Positions 53,324 to 62,361 of a stretch of 64,000 nucleotides of DNA are shown one piece after another. The stretch lies in assembly GCF_030268965.1 (NCBI RefSeq), contig NZ_BSSE01000012.1, forward strand, positions 124,001 through 188,000. The letters are read 5' to 3'. The notes under the pieces are model-generated. The model made no database searches. It was not told the origin of the DNA and worked only from the letters and a program-made list of their open reading frames with translations. The translations under genes were made by a program, and so were the position numbers. This DNA is from Microtetraspora sp. NBRC 16547 (GTDB taxonomy: Bacteria > Actinomycetota > Actinomycetes > Streptosporangiales > Streptosporangiaceae). Within the stretch, counting starts at the first letter, position 1; every line of letters begins with the position of its first letter.

Positions 53324-53498
53324 TCACCACGTTGCGCTAACTGAACCCATCTGTCACATACGGGTTGGTTCGTCGCTTTACATGACATTTGTGCGCATTT
53401 GTGGTGATAGGTGAACTGATTCCGTACGCGCGCGGGCATAATCCGCGCTGGTCAGGCGTTTAGTTAGCTGTACTAACTTCTTCGAGAGGGGGCTGAAG

Positions 53499-55340
53499 AT
53501 GTGCGGAATCGCCGGCTGGGTGGACTACGACCGTGATCTGAGAACCGAGCGTGACGTCGCACAGGCCATGACCGACACCATGGCGTGCCGGGGGCCGGAC
53601 GCCGAGGGCCTGTGGGCCGAGCCGCACGCGGTGCTCGGTCACCGCCGACTCGCCATCATCGACATCGAAGGCGGCCGCCAGCCGATGGCGGCGGAGCGGG
53701 ACGGGCGGCTGCTGGCCGTCCTCACCTACAGCGGCGAGGTCTACAACTTCCGCGAGCTGCGCGCCGAGCTGGCCGCCCGCGGCCACCGCTTCCGTACGGA
53801 GAGCGACACCGAGGTCGTCCTCGAGGCCTACCTGGAGTGGGGCGAGGACTTCGTCGGCCGGCTCAACGGCATGTACGCCTTCGCCATCTGGGACGCCCGC
53901 CGCGAGGAACTGCTCCTGGTCCGCGACCGGATGGGCATCAAGCCGCTGTACTACTACCCGACCCCGTCAGGAGTGCTGTTCGGCTCGGAGCCCAAGGCGA
54001 TCCTCGCCAACCCGCTGGCCGAGCGAGTGGTCGACGCCGACGGGCTGCGCGAGCTGCTCGCCTTCGTCAAGACACCGGAGCGGGCCATCTACCGCGGCAT
54101 GTACGAGGTCCGTCCCGGTCAGCTCGTCCGGATCCGCCGTGAGGGCATGACCCGGCGCCGCTACTGGACGCTGGAGTCCCGCGAGCACACCGACGACCTC
54201 CCCACCACGATCCAGAACGTGCGCGGGCTGCTGGACGACATCGTCAGCCGCCAGCTCATCTCCGACGTGCCGCTGTGCACCCTGCTGTCGGGCGGCCTGG
54301 ACTCCAGCGCCGTGACCGCGCTCGCCGCGAAGGCGCTGGGCACGACGAAGGTCCGGTCGTTCTCCGTCGACTTCGCCGGATACACCGAGAACTTCCAGCC
54401 CGACGAGATGCGTGACACCCCCGACGGCCCGTACGTCCAGGACGTCGTCGAGCACATCGGCGCCGACCACACCGACATCCTGCTGAACTCGGCCGATCTG
54501 ATGGACCCTGCCGTCCGGGCCGCGGTCCTGCGCGCCCGTGACATACCGGCCGGCATCGGCGACATGGACACCTCGCTCTACCTGCTGTTCAAGGCGATCC
54601 GCGGACACTCGACCGTGGCGCTCTCCGGCGAGTCCGCCGACGAGGTCTTCGGCGGGTACAAGTGGTTCCACGACGCCGGCGCGGTGAACTCCGGCACCTT
54701 CCCGTGGCTGGCGATGCGGGGGTCCATCGGGCGCAGCGGCCTGGACACGCTGTTCGACGAGCAGCTCACGCGCAAGCTCGACATCCCCGCCTACCGGGCC
54801 GACGCGTACCAGCAGGCCCTGGCCGAGGTGGAGGCGCTGCCCGGCGAGACCGGCCTGCAGAAGCGGATGCGGGAGGTCAGCTACCTGCACCTCACCCGCT
54901 TCGTGCAGATCCTGCTCGACCGCAAGGACCGGATGAGCATGGCCGTGGGCCTGGAGGTCCGCGTCCCGTTCTGCGACCACCGGTTGGTGGAGTACGTCTT
55001 CAACACCCCGTGGGCGATGAAGACGTTCGACGGACGGGAGAAGAGCCTCCTGCGCGCCGCCACCGCGGACGTCCTGCCGCGGTCGGTGGTCGAGCGCCGC
55101 AAGAGCCCTTACCCCTCGACGCAGGACCCCGCGTACGAGCAGGCGCTCCAGGCCGAGACGCTCCGGCTCCTCGGCCGGGACGACCTCGCGGTGGCGCCGC
55201 TGATCGACATCGCCAAGACGCGGAGCCTGGTCGATCATGAGGTGGGGACGACCAGCCTCCAGGAGAGCAGGGCCGCGATGGAGCAGTTCATCCAGTTCAA
55301 CGCCTGGCTGGAGAGGTACGGGGTGCGCGTCACCATCTGA
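53499..55340 (+). CDS. asnB: Asparagine synthase (glutamine-hydrolysing)
   Basis: 613 residues. It starts MCGIAGWVDYDRD, so Cys 2 is the class II glutaminase nucleophile. The synthetase domain has the PPi loop LLSGGLDSSAVTA, STVALSGESADEVFGGYKWF, and ILLDRKDRMSMAVGLEVRVP. It forms asparagine from aspartate, ATP and glutamine. GAGAGGGGG precedes the ATG. A hairpin terminator follows. Confidence 0.95.
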   Translation: MCGIAGWVDYDRDLRTERDVAQAMTDTMACRGPDAEGLWAEPHAVLGHRRLAIIDIEGGRQPMAAERDGRLLAVLTYSGEVYNFRELRAELAARGHRFRTESDTEVVLEAYLEWGEDFVGRLNGMYAFAIWDARREELLLVRDRMGIKPLYYYPTPSGVLFGSEPKAILANPLAERVVDADGLRELLAFVKTPERAIYRGMYEVRPGQLVRIRREGMTRRRYWTLESREHTDDLPTTIQNVRGLLDDIVSRQLISDVPLCTLLSGGLDSSAVTALAAKALGTTKVRSFSVDFAGYTENFQPDEMRDTPDGPYVQDVVEHIGADHTDILLNSADLMDPAVRAAVLRARDIPAGIGDMDTSLYLLFKAIRGHSTVALSGESADEVFGGYKWFHDAGAVNSGTFPWLAMRGSIGRSGLDTLFDEQLTRKLDIPAYRADAYQQALAEVEALPGETGLQKRMREVSYLHLTRFVQILLDRKDRMSMAVGLEVRVPFCDHRLVEYVFNTPWAMKTFDGREKSLLRAATADVLPRSVVERRKSPYPSTQDPAYEQALQAETLRLLGRDDLAVAPLIDIAKTRSLVDHEVGTTSLQESRAAMEQFIQFNAWLERYGVRVTI

Positions 55341-55363
55341 GCCCGTTCCAGGCTTCAGTAGAG

Positions 55364-55389
55364 CAGCGCCGTCCTGCGGGGCGGCGCTG
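55364..55389 (+). terminator. Terminator of asnB
   Basis: 11-bp stem 55364-55374 / 55379-55389 (one G-U) with a 4-nt loop, 24 bp after the stop, followed by TTCG. Confidence 0.75.
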
Positions 55390-55411
55390 TTCGCGTCTGC
55401 CCGGCAAAACA

Positions 55412-55521
55412 GCCCCGGAAACAGCCCGGAGCCGGCCCCGGAAGCAGCCCCGGAGTCGGCCCCGGAAGCAGCCCCGGAAGCAGCCCCGGAAGCAGCCCCG
55501 GAAGCAGCCCCGGAAGCAGCT
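55412..55521. repeat. 12-bp tandem repeat array after asnB
   Basis: About nine units of CCCGGAAGCAGC, the first few degenerate (GGAGCCGGC, GGAGTCGGC variants) and the last five nearly perfect. It lies in the 391-bp gene-free stretch 55341-55731. No spacers, so not CRISPR; likely slippage-generated. Confidence 0.85.
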
Positions 55522-55731
55522 CAGCAAAAACTGCTCGGGAAATAATCGACGCCGGATGTCGAGGACCCCGTCCCGCTCCGACTGAGAGGTGGCAGCGGGC
55601 CGACAGGGCGCGCGGGACCGAGAGGACGTCGCCGGGGTCACGCCCCACGGCAGTCGGAGCGGTCGCCGGGTTCTCGACATCCGTCCGCCGGTTTTCGAGG
55701 GATTTTTCCGGCGCCGGGGTCACGCCCGTGG

Positions 55732-56205
55732 CTAGCGGGGCCAGTTCGCCACCGTCTCGGCCTTGATCGGGTCGACGTAGCAGCTCAGCGTCGCCCGCTG
55801 GGCTCGATCGAGCACGCAGACCTTCACGTCCACACGCGTGATCTCGCCGTCGGAGGAGAGCTGGAAGGAGCTCTTCGCCGCGCAGGTCGTCCGCGGCCGC
55901 GCCCATCCGGTGCCGCCGCCGGGGTAATGGAAGCGGGCGCGGATGTACGCGCAATGGTCGCGGTGCCCGTCGCGGTCGTACAGCGTGCCGGAAACGACGA
56001 ACGTCTCGGCGCTGAAATCGGTGATCCACACGTCCGCGGTGGCGTACCCGCCGTGGTCGCTCCGGGACTGGACCGGCCCCCAGTGGAGCCGGGCCGCGGC
56101 CGCGTCGGCCGGCGCGGCCAGGGTTCCGGCGACGACCGCCAGCAGTGCGGCAGCACCGGCCCGGCGGGCGGTTCTGAAAGGGGTTCTGACGGTGCTGTTC
56201 TTCAT
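55732..56205 (-). CDS. Hypothetical secreted protein
   Basis: 157 residues from the ATG at 56205 (GAAGG upstream); an ATG at 56238 is farther from any RBS. Signal peptide with Arg pair and hydrophobic core (RRAGAAALLAVVAGTLAAPA) and an ADA-type cleavage site. The mature domain has HWGPVQSRSDHGGYATADVW, four or five Cys (DHCAYIRA, RTTCAAKSS, VKVCVLDR, LSCYVDP) and mostly β-pattern. Looks like a small exported β-sandwich; function unknown. Confidence 0.7.
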   Translation of the reverse strand: MKNSTVRTPFRTARRAGAAALLAVVAGTLAAPADAAAARLHWGPVQSRSDHGGYATADVWITDFSAETFVVSGTLYDRDGHRDHCAYIRARFHYPGGGTGWARPRTTCAAKSSFQLSSDGEITRVDVKVCVLDRAQRATLSCYVDPIKAETVANWPR

Positions 56206-56381
56206 GCCTTCATGAGTAGCGGCGCCCACTTGGAGCAATCTTGTGTCCTGCTGGAGCGTCCCTCGCCGGCCCGTCGTTCGGCCCGTCGTTCGGCCGGGGA
56301 CGGAGAAGAATGGTCATTCTGGGTACAGCGATTATCATCTCTGCGTAGTGTCTGAATCACTCATTGTGACCGAAGCGGGGG

Positions 56382-58157
56382 TTGTCGTTGTTGACTCGCG
56401 CGCAGATCCGGCTCGTCATGGCCGGACTCATGCTCGCCATGCTGCTCGCCGCTCTGGACCAGATGATCGTGGCCACCGCGCTGCCGATGATCGCGCAGGA
56501 GCTCGGCGGGCTGGACCAGCTCTCCTGGGTGGTCACGTCCTACCTGCTCGCGTCCACGGCCGGGACCCCGCTGTACGGCAAGCTCTCCGACCTGTACGGC
56601 CGCAAGCAGATCTTCCAGAGCGCGATCCTCATCTTCCTGGTCGGCTCCATCCTGTGCGGCGTCGCGCAGAACATGGCCCAGCTGATCGTGTTCCGGGGTG
56701 TCCAGGGGCTGGGCGGCGGCGGCCTCATGGCGCTCGCCATGGCGATCATCGCGGATGTCATCCCGCCCCGTGACCGGGGCCGTTACCAGGGCCTCTTCGG
56801 CGGCGTGTTCGGCCTGGCCAGCGTCGCGGGCCCGCTCGTCGGCGGGTTCTTCACCGACCACGCCACCTGGCGGTGGATCTTCTGGATCAACCTCCCGCTC
56901 GGCGTGGCCGCGCTCGCCGTGATCGCGGTGGCGCTGCACCTGCCCCGCACCAGGACGCAGCACAGCATCGACTACCCCGGAGCCGTCCTCCTGGTCGCCG
57001 CCGTGTGCTCAATCCTGATGGTCACCGTGTGGGGCGGCCGCACCTACGACTGGTCCTCGCCGCAGATCATCGGCCTCGCGGTCGCGGGCGTCTGCCTGAC
57101 CGTGGCCTTCGCCGCCCGGCAGCGCAGCGCGGCGGAGCCGATCCTGCCGCCGCGGGTCATCACCGATCCGGTGGTCGCGGTCAGCGCCGGGCTGTCGCTG
57201 CTGTCCGGCGTCGCGCTGTTCGGTGCCGTCGTCTACCTGCCCACCTATCTCCAGATCGTCCGCGGCGACACGGCGACGGAGTCCGGGCTCGCCCTGGTCC
57301 CGCTGACCGGCGGCGTGATCGTCGCCTCCCTGGCGAGCGGGGTGGTGGTCTCCAAGACCGGCCGGTACAAGGCGATGCCCGTCATCGGCGCCGCGATCCT
57401 GGCCGGGGGGCTCTACCTGCTCAGCCTGGTCGAGGTCGACACCTCGATGGCGCTGCTCATGGCCTTCACGGTCGTGGTCGGGCTGGGCGTGGGCGGATTC
57501 ATGCAGGTCCCGCTGGTGGCCACGCAGAACGCCGTACACCCGCGTGACATCGGCACCGCCTCCAGCGCCATCGCGTTCTTCCGCACCCTCGGCGGCTCGC
57601 TGGGCACCGCGCTGTTCGGCACGATCCAGATCCGCACCCTTGAGGAGGAGCTGGCCAAGGGCGGGCTGCCGCCGAAGGCCGTCCAGCTCGATCCCGGCCT
57701 GCTCGCGCGGCTGCCCGCCGCGCAGCTCCACGAACTGCTCGAAGCGTTCACCAAGGCGGTCCAGGCCGTCTACCTGTGGGCGATACCGTTCGCCGTCGCC
57801 AGCCTGCTGCTCGCGCTCTTCCTGAAGGAGGTGCCGCTGCGCGGGGAGACGCCCACGCAGCCGAGCGCGGTGACGCTGGCGGTGACCGGCGTCGCCCTCG
57901 CCTGGCTCGCCGACCGGCTCGAACGCGGGCATTCGCCCCGGTTGCTCGCGGCCGCCGCCCGGCTCGTCCCGGACGTGGGGGACGGCGCTGGTGGCGGCGC
58001 TGACGAGGGCGCTGGTGGGGGCGCTGACGGGAGCACGGGCACCGCGGGTGTCGGCGCGGACGACGCCGCCCGGGCCCGCGTGGCCTCCCGGAGGCTGCTC
58101 AGACCGCTGGCCGGCCAGGTGCTGCTCGCGGCATTGACGGAAAAGGAGAGGAAATGA
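56382..58157 (+). CDS. MFS exporter, DHA2 (14-helix) family
   Basis: 591 residues from a TTG at 56382. Motif C-like and motif A features: LDQMIVATALPMIAQELGGL, GKLSDLYGRKQIFQSAILIF, FRGVQGLGGGGLMALAMAII, and FGLASVAGPLVGGFFTDHAT. Fourteen helices are predicted. A cytoplasmic tail of ~100 residues includes a low-complexity Gly/Ala/Asp stretch (VGDGAGGGADEGAGGGADGS). Likely drug or metabolite efflux. Its stop overlaps the next small membrane gene by 4 bp (ATGA), forming a three-gene coupled operon. Confidence 0.92.
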   Translation: MSLLTRAQIRLVMAGLMLAMLLAALDQMIVATALPMIAQELGGLDQLSWVVTSYLLASTAGTPLYGKLSDLYGRKQIFQSAILIFLVGSILCGVAQNMAQLIVFRGVQGLGGGGLMALAMAIIADVIPPRDRGRYQGLFGGVFGLASVAGPLVGGFFTDHATWRWIFWINLPLGVAALAVIAVALHLPRTRTQHSIDYPGAVLLVAAVCSILMVTVWGGRTYDWSSPQIIGLAVAGVCLTVAFAARQRSAAEPILPPRVITDPVVAVSAGLSLLSGVALFGAVVYLPTYLQIVRGDTATESGLALVPLTGGVIVASLASGVVVSKTGRYKAMPVIGAAILAGGLYLLSLVEVDTSMALLMAFTVVVGLGVGGFMQVPLVATQNAVHPRDIGTASSAIAFFRTLGGSLGTALFGTIQIRTLEEELAKGGLPPKAVQLDPGLLARLPAAQLHELLEAFTKAVQAVYLWAIPFAVASLLLALFLKEVPLRGETPTQPSAVTLAVTGVALAWLADRLERGHSPRLLAAAARLVPDVGDGAGGGADEGAGGGADGSTGTAGVGADDAARARVASRRLLRPLAGQVLLAALTEKERK

Positions 58158-58546
58158 CCCGTTATCTGGCCGGCTTGATCACGGCGACCGCCGCTCTCGG
58201 CGCCGGCGTCTGGCTGATGCTCGCGCCGTACGGGCTGGACTATCCCTCCGGCGGGACGGCGGTGAAGGTCGATATGTGGACGGGAGCCGGCGCGTGCGCG
58301 CTCTCCCTGGCCACCATCGTGGTGTGGGCCCGGGCCTGGCGCGCACAGCTCCGCGCCGACGGGCTTCTTCCCGAGCGGCCCGCCGAGCAGCCCGCCGCGT
58401 CGTCGGAGCAGGAACAGCCCCCCGCCCCCGCTCCCGCCGTACCGACGACAGAGGACCTGCACAGCCTGCTCAAGCCGCTGGTGGCCGCGCTGGCCGCCGA
58501 CCAGCTTGAGCGGACCGGCAACAGGCACACCGAGGAGGACTGGTGA
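58154..58546 (+). CDS. Small membrane protein A of the MFS operon
   Basis: 130 residues, start overlapping the MFS stop by 4 bp. Two hydrophobic helices (YLAGLITATAALGAGVWLML and GACALSLATIVVWARAW) are followed by a Pro/Glu/Ala-rich cytoplasmic tail ending HSLLKPLVAALAADQLERTG. I recognise no family. It overlaps the next gene by 4 bp. The tight coupling suggests an accessory subunit of the exporter. Confidence 0.75.
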   Translation: MTRYLAGLITATAALGAGVWLMLAPYGLDYPSGGTAVKVDMWTGAGACALSLATIVVWARAWRAQLRADGLLPERPAEQPAASSEQEQPPAPAPAVPTTEDLHSLLKPLVAALAADQLERTGNRHTEEDW

Positions 58547-58794
58547 GCAGATGGGGAATCGCCGGCATCGGCCTGCTTTTCGCAATAGGGGTCTGGCTGG
58601 TCGCGGCGCCGTTCGTGACCGGCCAGCAACCGGACAGTGTGACCTGGACCACGGCGACCCGCAATGACGTGATCGTCGGCGCGGTGCTCGCGCTGCTCGG
58701 CTTCACCGGCTTCTTCACGGTGCTCGCCGGTCACATCGCCGACATGTACGCCAAAGGCCCCCAGCACCCCGCCCAGCAGCCGGCCCAGCGCTGA
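58543..58794 (+). CDS. Small membrane protein B of the MFS operon
   Basis: 83 residues, GTG start in a 4-bp overlap. Two hydrophobic segments (IAGIGLLFAIGVWLVAAPFV and VIVGAVLALLGFTGFFTVLA) frame a short loop containing TWTTATRNDVI, similar in outline to SPW-repeat proteins and to the preceding gene (GVWL..APxG shared). It may be a duplicated, shortened relative of protein A. Confidence 0.75.
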   Translation: MSRWGIAGIGLLFAIGVWLVAAPFVTGQQPDSVTWTTATRNDVIVGAVLALLGFTGFFTVLAGHIADMYAKGPQHPAQQPAQR

Positions 58795-58888
58795 CCCACG
58801 CCGCCGGTCAGGGCGGGCCGAGCAGGTTCCACGACGCCCCAGGCAGCCGCCCGCCCAGTACAGCGAGCGGTTGGAGGCCCTCAGGACT

Positions 58889-59794
58889 TCACCGGTCGTG
58901 CCGGCTCCGCTCCGTGAGGAGTTCGGACGGGACACCGAGGGCGGTGAGGAAGGCGGTCGCCGCGGGCGTGAGGCCGAAGCGGCTCCAGACCAGGTGCTCG
59001 ACCCGGGCGGGCGCGTCGGTCACCGAGATGGTGACCACGCCGGTGAGCTGGGGTGTGTAGGTGGACGGCAGCATCGCGACGCCGAGACCCTGCTGGATGA
59101 GCCGGGCCATGAGATCCGCCGCGGTTACCTCGAAGGCGACGTCGCGGCCGAGGCCCGCGGCGGAGAACGCCTGGTCGGACTGGTTGCGGCCGGCCGTCCC
59201 TGCCGGGAAGTCCACGAATACCTCGGAGGACAGTCGGCGAAGGTCGACATCCGGCTCTTTCGCGAGCGGGTGACCGGGAGCGACCACGGCGACGAGCCGG
59301 TCACGGGCCAACTCGTACGCGCGGACGCCCTGAGGGCGGGCCGTGGCCGGCAGGCCGAGGAAGGCGACTTCGATGGCACCCTGCTTGACCTGCTCGACGA
59401 GTTCCTCGCTGGCGCCTACGCGCAGGCCGATGCGCACGTGCGGGTACCGCCGGTGGAAGTCGTGCAGCGCGGCCGGGATGTCGACCGCGGCGACGGTGGG
59501 GATCACGCCCACGGTGAGCCGTCCGCGTATCTCTCCGACGGCCGCGGCGACGTCGGCGGCGGCACGCTCGGCGGCGTCCAGGCATTGGCGGGCGGCGGGG
59601 AGGAACGCCTCACCGGCGGGCGTCAGCCGCACTCGGCGGCTGGTGCGGTCGAAGAGCCTGGCGCCGAGTTCCCGCTCCAGGCGCGCGATCTGGTGGCTGA
59701 GGGCGGATTGGACGACGAGGCATCGCTCGGCGGCGCGGGTGAAGCTGTTCGTCTCGGCGACGGCAACCACGTAGCGCAACTGCTGAAGCTCCAT
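58889..59794 (-). CDS. LysR-family transcriptional regulator
   Basis: 301 residues. N-terminal winged helix: ELQQLRYVVAVAETNSFTRA, AAERCLVVQSALSHQIARLE, RELGARLFDRTSRRVRLT. The rest is the substrate-binding effector domain (RGRLTVGVIPTVAAVDIPAA). Divergent from an EamA transporter with an 79-bp gap, so it probably controls that gene in response to a small molecule. Confidence 0.95.
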   Translation of the reverse strand: MELQQLRYVVAVAETNSFTRAAERCLVVQSALSHQIARLERELGARLFDRTSRRVRLTPAGEAFLPAARQCLDAAERAAADVAAAVGEIRGRLTVGVIPTVAAVDIPAALHDFHRRYPHVRIGLRVGASEELVEQVKQGAIEVAFLGLPATARPQGVRAYELARDRLVAVVAPGHPLAKEPDVDLRRLSSEVFVDFPAGTAGRNQSDQAFSAAGLGRDVAFEVTAADLMARLIQQGLGVAMLPSTYTPQLTGVVTISVTDAPARVEHLVWSRFGLTPAATAFLTALGVPSELLTERSRHDR

Positions 59795-59873
59795 GGATCA
59801 ATCGTGAATCGAGATTGATGAAGTGACAAGTATGTATTGGACTCATTGATGCCCGCCGCCTGAGACTGGGCTC

Positions 59874-60824
59874 GTGACAAACGCGACAGCACACACAATC
59901 TCCGTCAAAACCGGTAGCGCGTACGGGAACCTGTTCCGCACCGCGGTGACGGCACTCGGGCCCGTCGTGTGGGGCACAACGTACGTGGTCACCTCCGAGC
60001 TTCTCCCCCAGGGGCATCCGATGCTCGCGGGGCTCCTGCGCGCGTTGCCCGCGGGCCTGATCGCGCTGGCGATCACCCGGACCCTGCCGCGCGGGGCGTG
60101 GTGGTGGAAAGCGGCGGCGCTCGGCGTGCTGAACATCGGCCTGTTCTTCCCATTGCTGTTCACGGCGGCCGAGCGCCTGCCGGGAGGCGTCGCCGCCACG
60201 CTTGGAGCGGCCCAGCCGATCATCGTCGCCGTCCTGGCCGTGGCGATCCTCCATGAGAGCCCGTCCGCCCGGCGCTTCGTCTGGGGGGTGATCGGCTTCG
60301 TAGGCGTCGGCCTGGTGGTGATCGGCCCGAACGCGGCGTTCGACGGCGTCGGGCTCGTGGCGGGCCTCGCCAGTGCCGTCACTATGGCGCTCGGGGTGAC
60401 GCTCACCAAGCGCTGGGGGCGTCCCGCCGGGGTCGGCCCCACCGCGTTCGCCGGCTGGCAGCTCACCGCCGGCGGCCTGTTCTTGGTGCCCGTCACGTTC
60501 CTCGTCGAGGGCCCGCCGCCCGCGGTGGACGGCCCCGCCGTCCTCGGTTACCTCTGGCTGGGTCTGTTCGGCGGGCTGTTCGCCTACGTCCTGTGGTTCC
60601 GCGGCGTCACCACGCTGCCGGTCACCTCGGTCGCGGTCCTCGGCCTGCTCTCGCCGATGGTCGCCGCGCTTCTCGGCGTCGTCCTGCTCGGCCAGACGCT
60701 CGTCCCGATCCAGCTCGGGGGCTTCGCTCTCTCGCTCGCCGCGATCGTCGCGGCACAGATTCCCCCGCGTCCCCGCCCGCACTCTTCCGTCCCGAGCCTC
60801 GTCAAGGAAAGGAACACCCGATGA
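59874..60824 (+). CDS. EamA-family (DMT) transporter
   Basis: 316 residues with a GTG start. Ten hydrophobic helices in two EamA halves: VWGTTYVVTSELLPQGHPML and AGLLRALPAGLIALAITRTL in the first; VGPTAFAGWQLTAGGLFLVP and GLLSPMVAALLGVVLLGQTL in the second. Likely exports a metabolite or amino acid. Its stop overlaps (ATGA) the start of a truncated oxidoreductase frame. Regulated presumably by the divergent LysR. Confidence 0.92.
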   Translation: MTNATAHTISVKTGSAYGNLFRTAVTALGPVVWGTTYVVTSELLPQGHPMLAGLLRALPAGLIALAITRTLPRGAWWWKAAALGVLNIGLFFPLLFTAAERLPGGVAATLGAAQPIIVAVLAVAILHESPSARRFVWGVIGFVGVGLVVIGPNAAFDGVGLVAGLASAVTMALGVTLTKRWGRPAGVGPTAFAGWQLTAGGLFLVPVTFLVEGPPPAVDGPAVLGYLWLGLFGGLFAYVLWFRGVTTLPVTSVAVLGLLSPMVAALLGVVLLGQTLVPIQLGGFALSLAAIVAAQIPPRPRPHSSVPSLVKERNTR

Positions 60825-60943
60825 AGCCCGTCCCCGGGCAGGAGCACACGGTTGCGGCGACCACGATGGCGCTGCTCGACGCGGCCGCGGCGGCCGGAAC
60901 GCGCATTCTCGTCATCGGGGGCGCCGGCCGAGTTGGGAAATAT
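60821..60943 (+). pseudogene. NAD(P)-binding (NmrA-like) oxidoreductase, N-terminal remnant
   Basis: Starts by ATGA overlap with the EamA gene and reads KPVPGQEHTVAATTMALLDA, AAAAGTRILVIGGAGRVGK, i.e. a first strand and the GGAGRVG nucleotide loop. After that the sequence no longer resembles the family and the frame runs on into the next gene. The rest of the oxidoreductase has been lost, the break lying near 60943. Confidence 0.65.
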
Positions 60944-60979
60944 CCGATTTGCGCGAATGGGCTATCTCTGGGCTATCGT

Positions 60980-60991
60980 AGTGATATCACT
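60980..60991. promoter_or_regulatory. 12-bp perfect palindrome upstream of the SPFH gene
   Basis: AGTGATATCACT lies 19 bp before the SPFH ATG, just upstream of AAGGAGG. It is a candidate operator, perhaps for a GntR/PadR-type repressor or for the RHH protein encoded downstream. Confidence 0.55.
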
Positions 60992-61010
60992 TCAATAGCA
61001 AGGAGGAACG

Positions 61011-61910
61011 ATGGAGCGTCGGGCGTTCCGTCTGAACGGCTTCGCCGTACTGATCGGGCTGCTGGTGCTCGGTGGCGTGATCGTCGCCATCGCGCTGCGA
61101 AGCGGGCTGGGGGACGGGATGAGCGATGGATCGTTGAGCGAGAACCCGGGTGAGTTCGCCGTCCCGGGCCTGGCACTGATCCTTTGGATCGCGGTCTTCT
61201 TCCTCGCAGCCACGGGTTTCACCGTGATCAACCCCAACGAGGCCAAGGTCGTGCAGTTCCTCGGCCGGTACATCGGGTCGGTGAGCGAGGCCGGCTTCCA
61301 GTGGGTGCTCCCGCTGACGACCAAGCAGCGCGTGAGCATGCGGGTTCGCAACTTCGAGACGGCCAAGCTCAAGGTCAACGACGCCGACGGCAACCCGGTC
61401 GAGATCGCAGCAGTCGTCGTCTACAAGGTCGTGGACACCGGGCGCGCGGCGTTCGCGGTCGACGACTACGAGCAGTACGTGGCCATCCAGTCGGAGGCGG
61501 CCGTGCGTCACCTGGCCACCAGCCACCCGTACGACTCCCACGTCGAGGGCCGGACCAGCCTGCGCGACGGCGCCGAGGTGGCGGAGGAGCTTACCGCCGA
61601 GCTGCGCGAGCGCACCGTGCTCGCGGGGGTCGAGGTGCTGGAGGCCCGGATCACTCACCTGGCGTACGCTCCGGAGATCGCCCAGGCCATGCTGGTCCGG
61701 CAGCAGGCCGCTCAGGTGGTCGCCGCGCGCGCCCACATCGTCGAAGGCGCGGTCGGTATGGTGGGTCTCGCCCTGGACCGCCTGACCGAGCAGGGCGTGG
61801 TCGAACTCGACGAGGAGCGCAAGGCCCAGATGGTGTCCAACCTCCTGGTCGTCCTCTGCGGCGACCGGGCGACCCAGCCGGTGGTCAACGCCGGCAGCCT
61901 CTATGCCTGA
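61011..61910 (+). CDS. SPFH / band 7 membrane-scaffold protein
   Basis: 299 residues; AGGAGG 6 bp before the ATG. Two N-terminal hydrophobic helices ([20 protein letters not shown] and [18 protein letters not shown]) precede the SPFH domain: [60 protein letters not shown]. Such proteins form membrane microdomains and oligomeric cages. A ribbon-helix-helix gene follows within 2 bp, a pairing seen in other actinobacteria and often annotated as HicB-like. Confidence 0.92.
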   Translation: MERRAFRLNGFAVLIGLLVLGGVIVAIALRSGLGDGMSDGSLSENPGEFAVPGLALILWIAVFFLAATGFTVINPNEAKVVQFLGRYIGSVSEAGFQWVLPLTTKQRVSMRVRNFETAKLKVNDADGNPVEIAAVVVYKVVDTGRAAFAVDDYEQYVAIQSEAAVRHLATSHPYDSHVEGRTSLRDGAEVAEELTAELRERTVLAGVEVLEARITHLAYAPEIAQAMLVRQQAAQVVAARAHIVEGAVGMVGLALDRLTEQGVVELDEERKAQMVSNLLVVLCGDRATQPVVNAGSLYA

Positions 61911-61912
61911 CC

Positions 61913-62311
61913 ATGCCTGAACGCAAGAAGCTCCTGCTCCGGCTCGATCCGGCCGTCTACGACGCCGTCGCCAGGTGGGCCGCCGACGACCTGCGCAGTG
62001 TCAACGCCCAGATCGAGTACGGCCTGCGCCTCGCGCTCAGGCAGGCAGGGCGGGACACCCGGCGTGACGGCCGGCACGACGCCGGAGTGGGAGCCGCGGA
62101 TGCGCCTCCGGAGGGAACGCCGGAGGCGGCCGGACGGAGTTCCGGTGAGGGCGGAGAACCAGGCTCGGACCAGCGCCCAGGACGGCGCGCCGGACAGCAC
62201 ACCGAACAGAGCACCGAACAGAGCACCGAACAGGGCACCGGACAGAGCACCGGACAGAGCGCGGAACGTCGCGCGAAAGAGAGCACAGAGCCGGACGTCC
62301 CGGAGGGCTGA
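61913..62311 (+). CDS. Ribbon-helix-helix (HicB/Arc-like) protein with repetitive tail
   Basis: 132 residues. Residues 1-50 ([40 protein letters not shown]) match the Arc-type DNA-binding domain of the short HicB-like proteins that accompany SPFH genes. The family usually ends soon after; here ~75 more residues follow, rich in Gly/Glu/Ser/Thr with STEQ/STGQ tandem units coded by 12-bp DNA repeats near 62205-62270. No HicA toxin gene adjoins it, so a toxin-antitoxin role is doubtful. It may regulate the operon through the upstream palindrome. Confidence 0.8.
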   Translation: MPERKKLLLRLDPAVYDAVARWAADDLRSVNAQIEYGLRLALRQAGRDTRRDGRHDAGVGAADAPPEGTPEAAGRSSGEGGEPGSDQRPGRRAGQHTEQSTEQSTEQGTGQSTGQSAERRAKESTEPDVPEG

Positions 62312-62361
62312 CCCTCCGGGACATTCGGCTTAAGTGACGGAGGATGTGCTATGGAGGTGCC

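Noticed and set aside
55412-55521. CRISPR-like array after asnB
   Set aside because: Units are contiguous 12-mers with no unique spacers; the same holds for 36582-36672.
61913-62311. HicAB toxin-antitoxin system
   Set aside because: Only the RHH protein is present; no HicA-like dsRNA-binding frame adjoins it and the gene travels with an SPFH gene.
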